Assembly: GCF_001665235.1 (NCBI RefSeq)
Contig: NZ_LZSC01000057.1
Location: 124,001-188,000 of the forward strand
Source: Mycobacterium sp. 1100029.7
Lineage (GTDB): Bacteria > Actinomycetota > Actinomycetes > Mycobacteriales > Mycobacteriaceae
DNA length: 64,000 bases
Direction of reading: 5' to 3'
Shown: positions 42,468-51,378 of the stretch, piece after piece
Numbering within the stretch: the first letter of the stretch is position 1
Layout: each line of letters begins with the position of its first letter
Position numbers and translations under genes: made by a program
The notes under the pieces: model-generated
Told to the model about the DNA's origin: nothing
The model's input: the letters and a program-made list of their open reading frames with translations, nothing else
Database searches by the model: none

Positions 42468-44630
42468 CTACAGCATGCAGGACACGCAGCCCTCTACCTC
42501 GGTTCCTTCCAGCGCCATCTGCCGCAACCGGATGTAGTACAGGGTCTTGATTCCCTTGCGCCAGGCGTAGATCTGCGCCTTGTTGACATCGCGGGTGGTG
42601 GCGGTGTCCTTGAAGAACAACGTCAGGCTCAGCCCCTGGTCCACGTGCTGGGTGGCCGCGGCGTAGGTGTCGATGATCTTCTCGTAGCCGATTTCGTAGG
42701 CGTCCTGGTAGTACTCCAGGTTGTCGTTGGTCAGATACGGCGCCGGGTAGTACGCCCGCCCGATCTTGCCTTCCTTGCGGATCTCGATCTTGGACGCCAC
42801 CGGGTGAATCGAACTCGTCGAGTGGTTGATGTACGAGATCGAGCCCGTCGGCGGGACGGCCTGCAGATTCTGGTTGTAGATGCCGTGCTGCTGCACCGAC
42901 TCCTTCAGCCGCTTCCAATCGTCCTGCGTCGGAACGCGAATGTCAGCGTCGGCGAAGAGCTGGCGTACCTTGTCGGTCGCGGGCTCCCACACCTGCTCGG
43001 TGTACTTGTCGAAGAACTCTCCCGACTTGTACTTCGACCGCTCGAAGCCGCCGAACGCCCTGCCCCGTTCGATCGCAATGCGATTCGACGCGCGAAGTGC
43101 GTGATACAGCACGCAGTAGAAGTAGATGTTGGTGAAGTCGATGCCTTCTTCGGAGCCGTAGAAGATGCGCTCTCGCGCCAGGTAACCGTGCAGGTTCATC
43201 TGGCCCAGGCCGATCGCGTGGGATTCGTTGTTGCCCTGCTCGATCGAGGGCACCGACCAGATGTGCGTCTGGTCGCTCACCGCGGTCAGTGCCCGGATCG
43301 CCACTTCGATGGTCTGCGCGAAGTCCGGCGAGTCCATCGTCTTGGCGATGTTCAGCGAACCGAGGTTGCACGAAATGTCTTTGCCCACCTTGGCATACGA
43401 CAGGTCGTCGTTGAACAGCGACGGCGTCGACACCTGCAGGATCTCCGAGCACAGGTTGCTGTGGGTGATCTTGCCCTCGATCGGGTTGGCGCGGTTCACC
43501 GTGTCCTCGTACATGATGTACGGGTAGCCGGACTCGAACTGCAGCTCGGCCAGCGTCTGGAAGAACTCCCGCGCCTTGATCTTGGTCTTGCGGATGCGCG
43601 CGTCGTCGACCATCTCGTAGTACTTCTCGGTCACCGAGATGTCGGCGAATGCCATTCCGTAGACGCGCTCGACGTCATAGGGCGAGAACAGGTACATGTC
43701 CTCGTTCTTCTTGGCCAGCTCGAAGGTGATATCGGGAATCACCACACCCAGGCTCAGCGTCTTGATCCGGATCTTCTCGTCGGCGTTCTCCCGCTTGGTG
43801 TCCAGGAAGCGGTAGATGTCGGGGTGGTGTGCGTTGAGGTACACCGCACCCGCGCCCTGGCGCGCGCCCAGCTGATTGGCGTAGGAGAACGAGTCCTCGA
43901 GCAGCTTCATGATCGGGATGACGCCCGACGACTGGTTCTCGATGTTCTTGATCGGCGCGCCCTGCTCCCGAATGTTGCTCAGCAGCAGCGCGACTCCCCC
44001 ACCACGCTTGGACAGCTGCAGGGCGGAGTTGATCGATCGCCCGATCGACTCCATGTTGTCCTCGATGCGCAGCAGAAAGCAGCTCACCGGTTCGCCGCGC
44101 TGTTTTTTGCCCGAGTTCAAAAACGTCGGGGTGGCCGGCTGGAACCGCCCGTCGATGATCTCGTCGACCAGCCGCTCCGCCAGCACCGTGTCACCGGCGG
44201 CCAGGGTCAGTGCGACCATCACGACCCGGTCCTCGAAACGTTCCAGGTAGCGCTTTCCGTCGAAGGTCTTCAGCGTGTAGGAGGTGTAGTACTTGAAGGC
44301 ACCCAGGAAGGTCGGGAAGCGGAACTTCTTGGCGTACGCGCGGTCCAGCAGCGTCTTGACGAAGTTGCGCGAATACTGGTCGAGAACCTCACGCTCGTAA
44401 TAGTTTTCGCGGATCAGGTAGTCGAGCTTCTCGTCCTGGTTGTGGAAGAAGACCGTGTTCTGGTTGACGTGCTCGAGGAAGTACTGACGCGCCGCGAGTA
44501 TGTCTTTGTCGAACTGAATCTTGCCGTCTTTGTCGTACAGATTCAGCATCGCGTTCAGCGCGTGATAGTCCGTCTCCTCGGGCATCACATGCGTGGCGGT
44601 TACAGGCTCTGCAGCGACGGTTGGTGGCAC
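42468..44630 (-). CDS. nrdE: Class Ib ribonucleotide reductase alpha subunit
   Basis: 720 aa from GTG 44630, preceded by GAAGGAACAG and overlapping the nrdI end by 31 bases. Contains the substrate-site GEPVSCFLLRIEDNM, SKRGGGVALLLSN, HSNLCSEI (redox Cys), CNLGSLNI active site, and a C-terminal CVSCML tail with the Cys pair that NrdH reduces. Catalytic subunit for NDP reduction with NrdF2. Confidence 0.96.
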   Translation of the reverse strand: MPPTVAAEPVTATHVMPEETDYHALNAMLNLYDKDGKIQFDKDILAARQYFLEHVNQNTVFFHNQDEKLDYLIRENYYEREVLDQYSRNFVKTLLDRAYAKKFRFPTFLGAFKYYTSYTLKTFDGKRYLERFEDRVVMVALTLAAGDTVLAERLVDEIIDGRFQPATPTFLNSGKKQRGEPVSCFLLRIEDNMESIGRSINSALQLSKRGGGVALLLSNIREQGAPIKNIENQSSGVIPIMKLLEDSFSYANQLGARQGAGAVYLNAHHPDIYRFLDTKRENADEKIRIKTLSLGVVIPDITFELAKKNEDMYLFSPYDVERVYGMAFADISVTEKYYEMVDDARIRKTKIKAREFFQTLAELQFESGYPYIMYEDTVNRANPIEGKITHSNLCSEILQVSTPSLFNDDLSYAKVGKDISCNLGSLNIAKTMDSPDFAQTIEVAIRALTAVSDQTHIWSVPSIEQGNNESHAIGLGQMNLHGYLARERIFYGSEEGIDFTNIYFYCVLYHALRASNRIAIERGRAFGGFERSKYKSGEFFDKYTEQVWEPATDKVRQLFADADIRVPTQDDWKRLKESVQQHGIYNQNLQAVPPTGSISYINHSTSSIHPVASKIEIRKEGKIGRAYYPAPYLTNDNLEYYQDAYEIGYEKIIDTYAAATQHVDQGLSLTLFFKDTATTRDVNKAQIYAWRKGIKTLYYIRLRQMALEGTEVEGCVSCML

Positions 44631-45121
44631 GTCTGTTCCTTCCAGAAGTCTTCTAAGCCCGCGCGGACGGCTTCCACGTCGTCCGGGGTTCCCATCAGTT
44701 CGAAACGGTAGAGGTAGGGGACGCCGCATTTGCGGGAAACGACGTTGCCCGCGTAGGCGAATTCGGCGCCGAAGTTGTTGTTGCCCGCGGCGATGACGCC
44801 TCGGATCAACGACCTGTTGTGCTCGTTGTTCAGGAAGGCAATGACCTGTTTAGGGACATAGCCACCGGCGTTTGATGTTGGGTCGAGGTCCGGGTTGCTG
44901 CGCCCGCCGCCGTACGTCGGCAGTACCAAGACGTACGGATCGTCGACCTCGATGCGGCCATGCAACGGAATCCGCGTGGCGGGAACGCCCAGCTTCTGCA
45001 CGAAGCGGTGGGTGTTCTCCGACACGGAGGAGAAATAGACAAGTGACGATCGCAGGCCCGGCGCGGCCGGGCGTTGAGGGTCGTCACTCATCCAATCCAG
45101 GTTGCGTCCGGTGATACCCAT
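44600..45121 (-). CDS. nrdI: NrdI flavodoxin-like protein
   Basis: 173 aa from ATG 45121, with GGGAGGG about 10 bases upstream. FMN-binding SLVYFSSVSENTHRFVQKL and LPTYGGGRS mark the family; NrdI supplies oxidant for the NrdF metal centre. Compared with M. tuberculosis NrdI (about 150 aa) it has about 20 extra residues between MGITGR and SLVYFSS. A start at ATG 45091 would trim this. Confidence 0.9.
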   Translation of the reverse strand: MGITGRNLDWMSDDPQRPAAPGLRSSLVYFSSVSENTHRFVQKLGVPATRIPLHGRIEVDDPYVLVLPTYGGGRSNPDLDPTSNAGGYVPKQVIAFLNNEHNRSLIRGVIAAGNNNFGAEFAYAGNVVSRKCGVPYLYRFELMGTPDDVEAVRAGLEDFWKEQTCHQPSLQSL

Positions 45122-45156
45122 GGCACCGCAACCCTCCCTTGCTTGTCGGCTAGTAG

Positions 45157-45396
45157 CTAGGCGCTCAGCGCTGAGCTGGCGAGTGCCTTGATGCGGTCGG
45201 GGCGAAAGCCCGACCAGTGCTCGTTCTCCGACACCACCACGGGGGCCTGCAGGTAGCCCAGTGCCATCACGTAATCGCGCGCCTCGGAGTCCAGGCTGAT
45301 GTCGACCGTGTCATAGGTGATGCCCTGCTTGTCCAGGGCCTTGTAGGTGGCGGTGCATTGCACGCATGCCGGCTTGGTGTACACGGTGATGGTCAT
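45157..45396 (-). CDS. nrdH: NrdH glutaredoxin-like electron donor
   Basis: 79 aa. C-V-Q-C active site (YTKPACVQCTATYKAL), TVDIS, and WSGFRPDRIKAL C-terminus typical of NrdH redoxins. It reduces NrdE after turnover. First gene of the nrdHIE operon. Confidence 0.95.
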   Translation of the reverse strand: MTITVYTKPACVQCTATYKALDKQGITYDTVDISLDSEARDYVMALGYLQAPVVVSENEHWSGFRPDRIKALASSALSA

Positions 45397-45586
45397 ATTG
45401 GCTAGCCCTCCTCAGCGAAAGTTCTGACGTCCGCGCGATCGATATCAAAGCGTTGCGTTGCCCTGACTGCAAATCGCGTCCGTTGTCCTACAAAAGTCCT
45501 CTTGGTCAAACGCTCGACTCGCGACGTTCATGCCGCGAAACCAGCGGTTCGTGCAGGAAGTGATCTGTAGCACATCGGTCCAGCAG

Positions 45587-45602
45587 ACACTACATGTTGT
45601 GG
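45587..45602. promoter_or_regulatory. NrdR box upstream of nrdHIE
   Basis: ACACTACATGTTGTGG agrees with the NrdR consensus at nearly every conserved position. It lies about 190 bases upstream of nrdH. A second box at the usual 31-32 base spacing is not clear. Confidence 0.6.
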
Positions 45603-45855
45603 CGCAAGATCAACAGAGATACGACATATTCTAATGACAAAGTTGAAATTCGCAGGTAGCGAGGCCCGCGAGGCGCCCGCTCGGCGTGTCGCGACCCGTG
45701 TGCTGAAGCGCCGGCCGATATCCATGGTGACTGGTCTACCACGCGCCGCCGACAAGTCACTCCGGGCGAAGTGACGCCGCCTGCGACCGCCACTCCGGCA
45801 TCGCGGCCAGCAAACTTCTGGCGGCGGGGGAAACACCGCCCGATACGGGCAGAGC

Positions 45856-45895
45856 AACACAAAGGCCGCCGGTACGAGCCGGCGGCCTTTGTGTT
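45856..45895 (-). terminator. Strong terminator after the FMN reductase
   Basis: Perfect 17-bp inverted repeat (arms AACACAAAGGCCGCCGG and its complement, 6-base loop TACGAG), 8 bases after the FMN reductase stop on the minus strand. The outer arm supplies a short U-containing tail. Confidence 0.85.
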
Positions 45896-45903
45896 GGCTA
45901 AAT

Positions 45904-46461
45904 TCAGCCCACTTCGGCGACGAGCTTGCCGACAGCGTCGCGCACGTTGGCAACCAGCTCGTCGTGCTCGGCAGGCGCCTTGCCCTCCAGCGTCCCGAAT
46001 GCCACCGAGAGCTTGACCGCCTCCACGACGCGGGCGCCGGCAATGCCGAACGACTTGCGGGTTTCGTCGTGCGCCCAGACTCCGCCGTAGCGGCCGAATG
46101 CCCCGCCGATGACCGCCAGCGGCTTGTCCTTGAGCGCGCCGTCGCCGAACGGACGGGAAAGCCAGTCGATCGCGTTCTTGACGACCGCCGGGATGCTGCC
46201 GTTGTATTCGGGCGTCACGACCAGCGCCGCGTCGGCCTCGCCCGCCGCCGCGCGCAACGCGGCGACCGAAGCCAGGGGTTTGGCCTGGGCGTTCATCGCG
46301 TCATCGATTTCCTCGTTGTAGAACGGGAGATCGCCCAACCCTTCGAACACGGTGACGGTGACATCGTCAGGAGCGACCTCGGCTGCCAACTCGGCGATCT
46401 TGCGATTGATCGACGCTGTACGCAGGCTGCCTACCAACGCCAAGACTTTGATCTCTGCCAC
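45904..46461 (-). CDS. NADPH-dependent FMN reductase (Rv3054c-like)
   Basis: 185 aa. Flavodoxin-like fold with VGSLRTASINRKIAEL (phosphate loop) and TPEYNGSIPAVVKNAIDWLSRP, typical of NAD(P)H:FMN/quinone/chromate reductases. Divergent from a TetR gene that may control it. Confidence 0.88.
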   Translation of the reverse strand: MAEIKVLALVGSLRTASINRKIAELAAEVAPDDVTVTVFEGLGDLPFYNEEIDDAMNAQAKPLASVAALRAAAGEADAALVVTPEYNGSIPAVVKNAIDWLSRPFGDGALKDKPLAVIGGAFGRYGGVWAHDETRKSFGIAGARVVEAVKLSVAFGTLEGKAPAEHDELVANVRDAVGKLVAEVG

Positions 46462-46510
46462 TGTTTCGTTTCCCTTCGGTGGATGATGTACATCTTCGCA
46501 CGACTCAAGT

Positions 46511-46522
46511 GGACTGTAGTCC
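46511..46522. promoter_or_regulatory. Inverted repeat between FMN reductase and TetR
   Basis: GGACT-GT-AGTCC lies 31 bases upstream of the TetR GTG and 50 bases from the FMN reductase start. Candidate operator for the adjacent TetR. Confidence 0.4.
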
Positions 46523-46552
46523 GTTTTATTCCCTCCGCGTTAAAGTGCAGTA

Positions 46553-47167
46553 GTGAGCGGTGTGGAGCGGTTGGGCGAGTTGCCGGTGTCGGCGTCCCGT
46601 GAACTGCCACAGGAACGCGGTGACGCGGCACGTAACCGCGAGTTGCTGCTGCGGGCGGCGCGCCGCCTGGTTTCCCAGCGCGGCGCGGACGCGGTCACGA
46701 TGGATGACGTCGCCATGGCGGCGGGCGTCGGTAAAGGCACGCTGTTTCGCCGCTTCGGCAGCCGGGCCGGCCTGATGATGGTGTTGCTCGACGAGGACGA
46801 GCGCGCCAGCCAGCAGGCGTTTCTGTTCGGGCCGCCGCCGCTGGGGCCCAACGCGCCACCTATGGATCGGCTGGTGGCTTTCGGCCGCGAGCGCCTGTGT
46901 TTCGTGCACACCCACCACGCCCTGCTGTCGGCGGCCAAGGGCGATCCGCTGACCCGCCATGTCGGTGCCGCAGCCGTACAGCGCACGCACGTGCGGGTGC
47001 TGCTGCAGGCCGCACACACCAGCGGCGATCTCGACGTGCAGACCGATGCGCTCCTGGCGCTACTCGACGTCGATTACGTCGAGCATCAACTCGACTACGG
47101 CGGGCACACTCTCGAGTCACTGGGCGAGGCGTGGGAAAGCTTGGCGCGCAAGCTGTGTGGACGCTGA
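46553..47167 (+). CDS. TetR-family regulator (Rv3055-like)
   Basis: 204 aa from GTG 46553. HTH: VTMDDVAMAAGVGKGTLFRRFGSRAGLM. The C-terminal domain has MDRLVAFGRERL and an HTHHALL segment. Its end overlaps dinB2 by 11 bases, so the two are one operon. Confidence 0.88.
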   Translation: MSGVERLGELPVSASRELPQERGDAARNRELLLRAARRLVSQRGADAVTMDDVAMAAGVGKGTLFRRFGSRAGLMMVLLDEDERASQQAFLFGPPPLGPNAPPMDRLVAFGRERLCFVHTHHALLSAAKGDPLTRHVGAAAVQRTHVRVLLQAAHTSGDLDVQTDALLALLDVDYVEHQLDYGGHTLESLGEAWESLARKLCGR

Positions 47168-48221
47168 CTTGACCGATACGGGCGCGCCGGAAACCACGTG
47201 GGTCCTGCATGTCGATCTCGACCAGTTCCTCGCTTCGGTCGAACTGCGCCGCCATCCCGAGTTGGTCGGGTTACCCGTGATCGTCGGCGGCAGTGGCGAT
47301 CCCACCGAGGCGCGCAAAGTCGTCACCTGCGCCTCCTACCAGGCTCGCGAGTTCGGCGTGCACGCCGGCATGCCGTTGCGTACCGCGGCCCGGCGCTGCC
47401 CGGAAGCCACCTTCCTGCCCTCAGATCCGGCCGCCTACGACGAGGCGTCCGATCAGGTGATGGGATTGTTGCGAGACCTGGGCCATCCTGTCGAAGTGTG
47501 GGGCTGGGACGAGGCGTATCTGGCGGTGACAGCCGAAGACCCCAACGAGGTCGCCGAACAGATTCGCGCCGTTGTGCTTTCAGAAACCGGCCTGTCCTGT
47601 TCGGTTGGCATCAGCGACAACAAGCAGCGCGCCAAGATCGCGACCGGTTTCGCCAAGCCCGACGGTGTCTTCACCCTGACCGACGCCAACTGGATGGACA
47701 TGATGGCGGACCGACCGGTCGATGCGCTATGGGGCGTAGGCCCGAAGACATCGAAAAAGCTTGCAGCGCTTGATATCAACACGGTACGCGAGCTGGCCCT
47801 CAGCGATGCCGAGTTACTGACGTCCACCTTCGGGCCGCGCACCGGCCTGTGGCTGCTGCTGCTCGCCAAGGGCGGCGGTGACGAGAACGTCAGCGCCGAG
47901 CCGTGGATCCCGCGTTCTCGCAGCCACGTCATCACGTTTCCGCGCGACCTCACTGACAGAAACGAAATGGATTCGGCAGTAAGGCAATTGGCAATTAGGG
48001 CCCTCGATGAAGTGGTCGCGACGGCGCGGGTCGTCACCCGGGTGGCCGTCACCGTGCGCACCGCGACGTTCTACACCCGCACCAAGATCCGCAAGCTACC
48101 CGAGCCAACCACCGAGCCCGGCGCCATCGTGGAAGCCGCCCTGCGTGTGCTCGACTTGTTCGAACTCGACCGCCCGGTACGGCTACTCGGGGTGCGGCTC
48201 GAGTTGGCCATGCCGGCCTAG
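47157..48221 (+). CDS. dinB2: Y-family DNA polymerase DinB2 (DinP)
   Basis: 354 aa from GTG 47157 (TTG 47169 also possible). Catalytic acids in HVDLDQFLASVE (D20, D22) and WGWDEAY; little-finger region with SRSHVITFPRDL. Translesion polymerase. The steric-gate position that is usually Tyr or Phe is L25, as reported for M. smegmatis DinB2. No QLxLF-type beta-clamp motif is seen at the C-terminus (LLGVRLELAMPA). Confidence 0.92.
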   Translation: MDADLTDTGAPETTWVLHVDLDQFLASVELRRHPELVGLPVIVGGSGDPTEARKVVTCASYQAREFGVHAGMPLRTAARRCPEATFLPSDPAAYDEASDQVMGLLRDLGHPVEVWGWDEAYLAVTAEDPNEVAEQIRAVVLSETGLSCSVGISDNKQRAKIATGFAKPDGVFTLTDANWMDMMADRPVDALWGVGPKTSKKLAALDINTVRELALSDAELLTSTFGPRTGLWLLLLAKGGGDENVSAEPWIPRSRSHVITFPRDLTDRNEMDSAVRQLAIRALDEVVATARVVTRVAVTVRTATFYTRTKIRKLPEPTTEPGAIVEAALRVLDLFELDRPVRLLGVRLELAMPA

Positions 48222-49088
48222 TCGTGCCGGGCTGGGCCGCAAAGCGCGCGTGAAGATGACGTTGACCTGGCGCATCGCCACGCTGTAGGGCCACCACGCC
48301 AGTCGCTTGAAGGCGTAGAGCGCGCGAATGTCTTGCGACGTATAGATGAGGTACCGATTCTTGGCCACTCCGGCCAAGATCTTTTCGGCCGCCCTTTCCG
48401 GCGACACGGCGTGACCGCTGAAGCGGTCGACCCACTTGCCGACCTTGGGGTCGTCGCGGTTGACGCCGGCGATCTCGACCGTGTCGACCAGCGGCGTCTT
48501 CACCGCGCCCGGCACCACCACCGAGACCCCGATGCGGTGGCGCGCCAGGTCGAAACGCAATACCTCCGACAACCCGCGCAGCCCGTATTTGCTGGCGCTG
48601 TACGCGGCGTGCCACGGCAGCGCGACCAGCCCGGCCGCCGAGGACACATTGACCACATGCCCGCCCCGTTTGGCCGCCACCATCGAAGGGACGAATGTCT
48701 CGATGACGTGGATCGGACCCATCAGGTTGATCGAAATCATCTTGGTCCACTGGTCGTGGCTGAGCCGGTCGACGGTGCCCCAGGCCGACACGCCGGCGAT
48801 GTTCATCACCACGTCCATGCTCGGATGCTGGGCGTGGATGTCCTCGGCGAACGCCGCGACCGCCTGGTAGTCGGCGATGTCCAGCGCGCGATGCGCCGGC
48901 ACCTGTGCGCCCAGCGCCCGGGCGTCGGCCACGGTCCGCGTCAGCCCCTCGGCGTCGCGGTCGGTCAAGAACAACTCGGCGCCGTGCGCCGCGAGTCGCA
49001 ACGCGGTGGCTCGGCCGATACCGCTGGCCGCACCGGTGACAAGAGTGCGCTTACCCGCGAAATATCCGGCGGATCCCCGCTTCGCCAT
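48183..49088 (-). CDS. Short-chain dehydrogenase (Rv3057c-like)
   Basis: 301 aa from ATG 49088. TGAASGIGRATALRL, NIAG, catalytic Ser in NVSSAAG and Y-x-x-x-K in YSASKYGLRGL. A C-terminal extension has a weakly hydrophobic WWPYSVAMRQVNVIF. Convergent with dinB2, overlapping it by 39 bases. Lipid/steroid-type SDR; substrate unknown. Confidence 0.88.
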   Translation of the reverse strand: MAKRGSAGYFAGKRTLVTGAASGIGRATALRLAAHGAELFLTDRDAEGLTRTVADARALGAQVPAHRALDIADYQAVAAFAEDIHAQHPSMDVVMNIAGVSAWGTVDRLSHDQWTKMISINLMGPIHVIETFVPSMVAAKRGGHVVNVSSAAGLVALPWHAAYSASKYGLRGLSEVLRFDLARHRIGVSVVVPGAVKTPLVDTVEIAGVNRDDPKVGKWVDRFSGHAVSPERAAEKILAGVAKNRYLIYTSQDIRALYAFKRLAWWPYSVAMRQVNVIFTRALRPSPARLGRHGQLEPHPE

Positions 49089-49124
49089 GGTGGTGACGAT
49101 ACCGGCGGTCACGGCTGGCCCGCG

Positions 49125-49766
49125 TTAGCGGCGCCCGCCACTCCACAACGAGTTCAGCCATAACTGCTCCAGCAGCCGGACGCGGCGCTCGATGTCGGCG
49201 TCGTCGCGGGCGACGAAGGCCGGGTCACCGGTCAGCATCAGTGCGGTGGTTCCGGTCAGGGTGCGCACCAGCGTCGGGATGTCGTCGCTGATGGGGCTGG
49301 CGGTTCCGGCCTTCATCTCGGCGTCGACGATCGCGACGATTTCGCGCACCACCACTTCGAACTGCTGCTCGAGCATGCCCTGAATCTCGACATCGGTGTA
49401 GCGGGCGGCGTTGCACGCCGTCATCACCGGGTCGTTGTGCGCGTACACGGCCGCGGCGCTGCCGACCATCCGCTTGGCGAACTCCTCGGGAGACTCGTCG
49501 GGCTGCCGGGGAGCGAAAAACTGGGTGAGCTCCTCGAGCTCCTGGGTGGCCTCCGCCACGAGCTGCGCGAGCACGGCGTACTTGGAGTCGAAATAGAAGT
49601 AGAAGCCCGACCGGCCCACCCCGGCGCGCAAGCTGATGGTGCTGACGGACAGTTCCGAAAACGGCCGTTCCTGCAACAGTTCTCGCACTGCCTGCATGAT
49701 CGCTTGCCGGTGCTTGTCGCCGCGCCGCCGCGTGGCCGATTCGCCCGGCTCCGCGTGGCTGCTCAT
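49125..49766 (-). CDS. TetR-family regulator (Rv3058c-like)
   Basis: 213 aa from ATG 49766. HTH: LSVSTISLRAGVGRSGFYFYFDSKYAVL, the FYFYF variant typical of regulators next to P450 genes (EthR-like). The C-terminal domain is helical. Divergent from cyp136 with two inverted repeats in between. The same frame stays open far into cyp136 but that extension is antisense. Confidence 0.9.
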   Translation of the reverse strand: MSSHAEPGESATRRRGDKHRQAIMQAVRELLQERPFSELSVSTISLRAGVGRSGFYFYFDSKYAVLAQLVAEATQELEELTQFFAPRQPDESPEEFAKRMVGSAAAVYAHNDPVMTACNAARYTDVEIQGMLEQQFEVVVREIVAIVDAEMKAGTASPISDDIPTLVRTLTGTTALMLTGDPAFVARDDADIERRVRLLEQLWLNSLWSGGRR

Positions 49767-49802
49767 CCCCTGACCATGCACCACGCTGCTCGAAAAGCAA
49801 AC

Positions 49803-49853
49803 TTGACAGCCGTCAACTTTTTGCCGAAGGTTAGTGACAGTGACGGATGTCAC
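49803..49853. promoter_or_regulatory. Two inverted repeats between TetR and cyp136
   Basis: TTGAC-AGCC-GTCAA (49803-49816) and GTGACA-8-TGTCAC (49834-49853) lie in the 114-base divergent promoter region. Likely TetR sites controlling cyp136. Confidence 0.5.
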
Positions 49854-49880
49854 CTGCCCTGGGTTCGCAAAGGAGCGTCC

Positions 49881-51362
49881 ATGCCCGCCACCATCAGCAC
49901 CCCGCAATACCTGCTCGACCAGGCACGTCGCCGGTTCACCCCGTCGATCAACAACTTTCCCGGCATGGGGATCGTCGAGCGCAAGCTGCTCAACACCGAC
50001 TTCCCGGAGCGGACACTCGCCGAGCCACCGCCGGACAGCGGGCTCAAAGCGGCCGTCGGCGATGCGGGCCTGCCGGTTCTGGGGCACATCATCGAAATGC
50101 TGCGTGGCGGACCCGACTATCTGCTGCACATGTACAAGACGAAGGGCCCCGTCGTCTTTGGAGACTCGCCCGTCCTCCCGGGAGTTGCGGCCCTGGGCCC
50201 GGACGCCGCCCAAGTCATCTACTCCAACCGCAACAAGGATTACTCCCAGCAGGGATGGGTGCCGGTAATCGGTCCGTTCTTCAACCGTGGCCTGATGCTG
50301 CTCGACTTCGAAGAGCACATGTTCCACCGGCGGATCATGCAGGAGGCCTTCATCCGCTCCCGCCTGGCCAGCTACGTCGAGCAGATGGACCAGGTGGTCT
50401 CGCAGACCATCGCCAATGACTGGGTGGCCAACGACGCGCGCTTCCTGCTCTACCCGGCCATGAAGGAATTGACCCTCGACATCGCGTCGATGGTGTTCAT
50501 GGGCCACGAGCCGGGCACCGACCACGAGCTGGTGACCAAGGTCAACAAGGCGTTCGCGATCACCACGCGCGCCGGCAACGCGATCATCCGTACTCCGGTG
50601 CCGCCATTCACCTGGTGGCGCGGCCTCAAGGCCCGCGAGTTGCTGGAGAACTACTTCCGCGAGCGGGTCAAGGAACAACGCGCGAATCCCGGTACTGATC
50701 TGTTGTCGGTGCTGTGCCAAACCGAGGACGAGGACGGCAACAAGTTCTCCGACGGCGACATCGTCAACCACATGATTTTCTTGATGATGGCCGCGCACGA
50801 CACCTCTACGTCGACGGTGACCACAATGGCCTACAACTTGGCCGCCCACCCGGAGTGGCAGCGGCGGTGCCGCGAAGAATCGGACCGGCTGGGCGACGGG
50901 CCGCTCGACATCGACGCGCTGGAGAAGCTCGAGACACTCGATCTGGTGATGAACGAGTCGATCCGTCTGGTGACGCCGGTGCAGTGGGCCATGCGCCAGA
51001 CGGTGCGCGACACCGAGTTGCTCGGCTACTACATCCCGAAGGGCACCAACGTCATCGCCTACCCCGGCATGAACCACCGGCTGCCCGAATTGTGGAAGGA
51101 CCCACTGAAATTCGATCCGGAGCGATTCACTGAGCCGCGCAACGAGCACAAGCAGCACCGCTACGCGTTCACACCGTTCGGCGGGGGTGCGCACAAGTGC
51201 ATCGGCATGACGTTCGGGCAGCTGGAGATCAAGACGATCCTGCACCGGCTACTGCGCAAGTACCGGCTGGAGCCGCCGCGTCCGGGCTACAAGTGTGAAT
51301 GGGATTACGGCGGCATGCCGGTTCCGAAGGACGGCATGCCGATTGTGTTGCGTCCCCTCTGA
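49881..51362 (+). CDS. cyp136: Cytochrome P450 CYP136
   Basis: 493 aa from ATG 49881 behind AGGAGCG. I-helix MMAAHDTSTSTV (acid-alcohol pair as HDT), ExxR in NESIRLV, PERF region FDPERF, and the haem loop FGGGAHKCIG with proximal Cys. It resembles CYP51-like sterol/lipid P450s. One base longer than the 492 aa remembered for M. tuberculosis. Controlled by the divergent TetR. Confidence 0.93.
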   Translation: MPATISTPQYLLDQARRRFTPSINNFPGMGIVERKLLNTDFPERTLAEPPPDSGLKAAVGDAGLPVLGHIIEMLRGGPDYLLHMYKTKGPVVFGDSPVLPGVAALGPDAAQVIYSNRNKDYSQQGWVPVIGPFFNRGLMLLDFEEHMFHRRIMQEAFIRSRLASYVEQMDQVVSQTIANDWVANDARFLLYPAMKELTLDIASMVFMGHEPGTDHELVTKVNKAFAITTRAGNAIIRTPVPPFTWWRGLKARELLENYFRERVKEQRANPGTDLLSVLCQTEDEDGNKFSDGDIVNHMIFLMMAAHDTSTSTVTTMAYNLAAHPEWQRRCREESDRLGDGPLDIDALEKLETLDLVMNESIRLVTPVQWAMRQTVRDTELLGYYIPKGTNVIAYPGMNHRLPELWKDPLKFDPERFTEPRNEHKQHRYAFTPFGGGAHKCIGMTFGQLEIKTILHRLLRKYRLEPPRPGYKCEWDYGGMPVPKDGMPIVLRPL

Positions 51363-51378
51363 TTTCGATCAGCGCCCT

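Larger units (their letters stand above)
45397..45903. other. Promoter/leader region of nrdHIE, no gene seen
   Basis: 507 bases without a supportable gene; short minus-strand frames here lack family signals. It holds the NrdR box at 45587 and the terminator of the FMN reductase at 45856. The 190 bases between the NrdR box and nrdH suggest a long leader. Confidence 0.6.

Noticed and set aside
45590..45862. Small minus-strand frame in the nrdH upstream region
   Set aside because: No start context, no signal or family pattern, and it overlaps the NrdR box and the terminator.
49125..51245. Very long minus-strand frame (706 codons) across cyp136
   Set aside because: Only the part up to 49766 has TetR signatures; the rest is antisense to cyp136, with composition typical of a GC-rich shadow frame.
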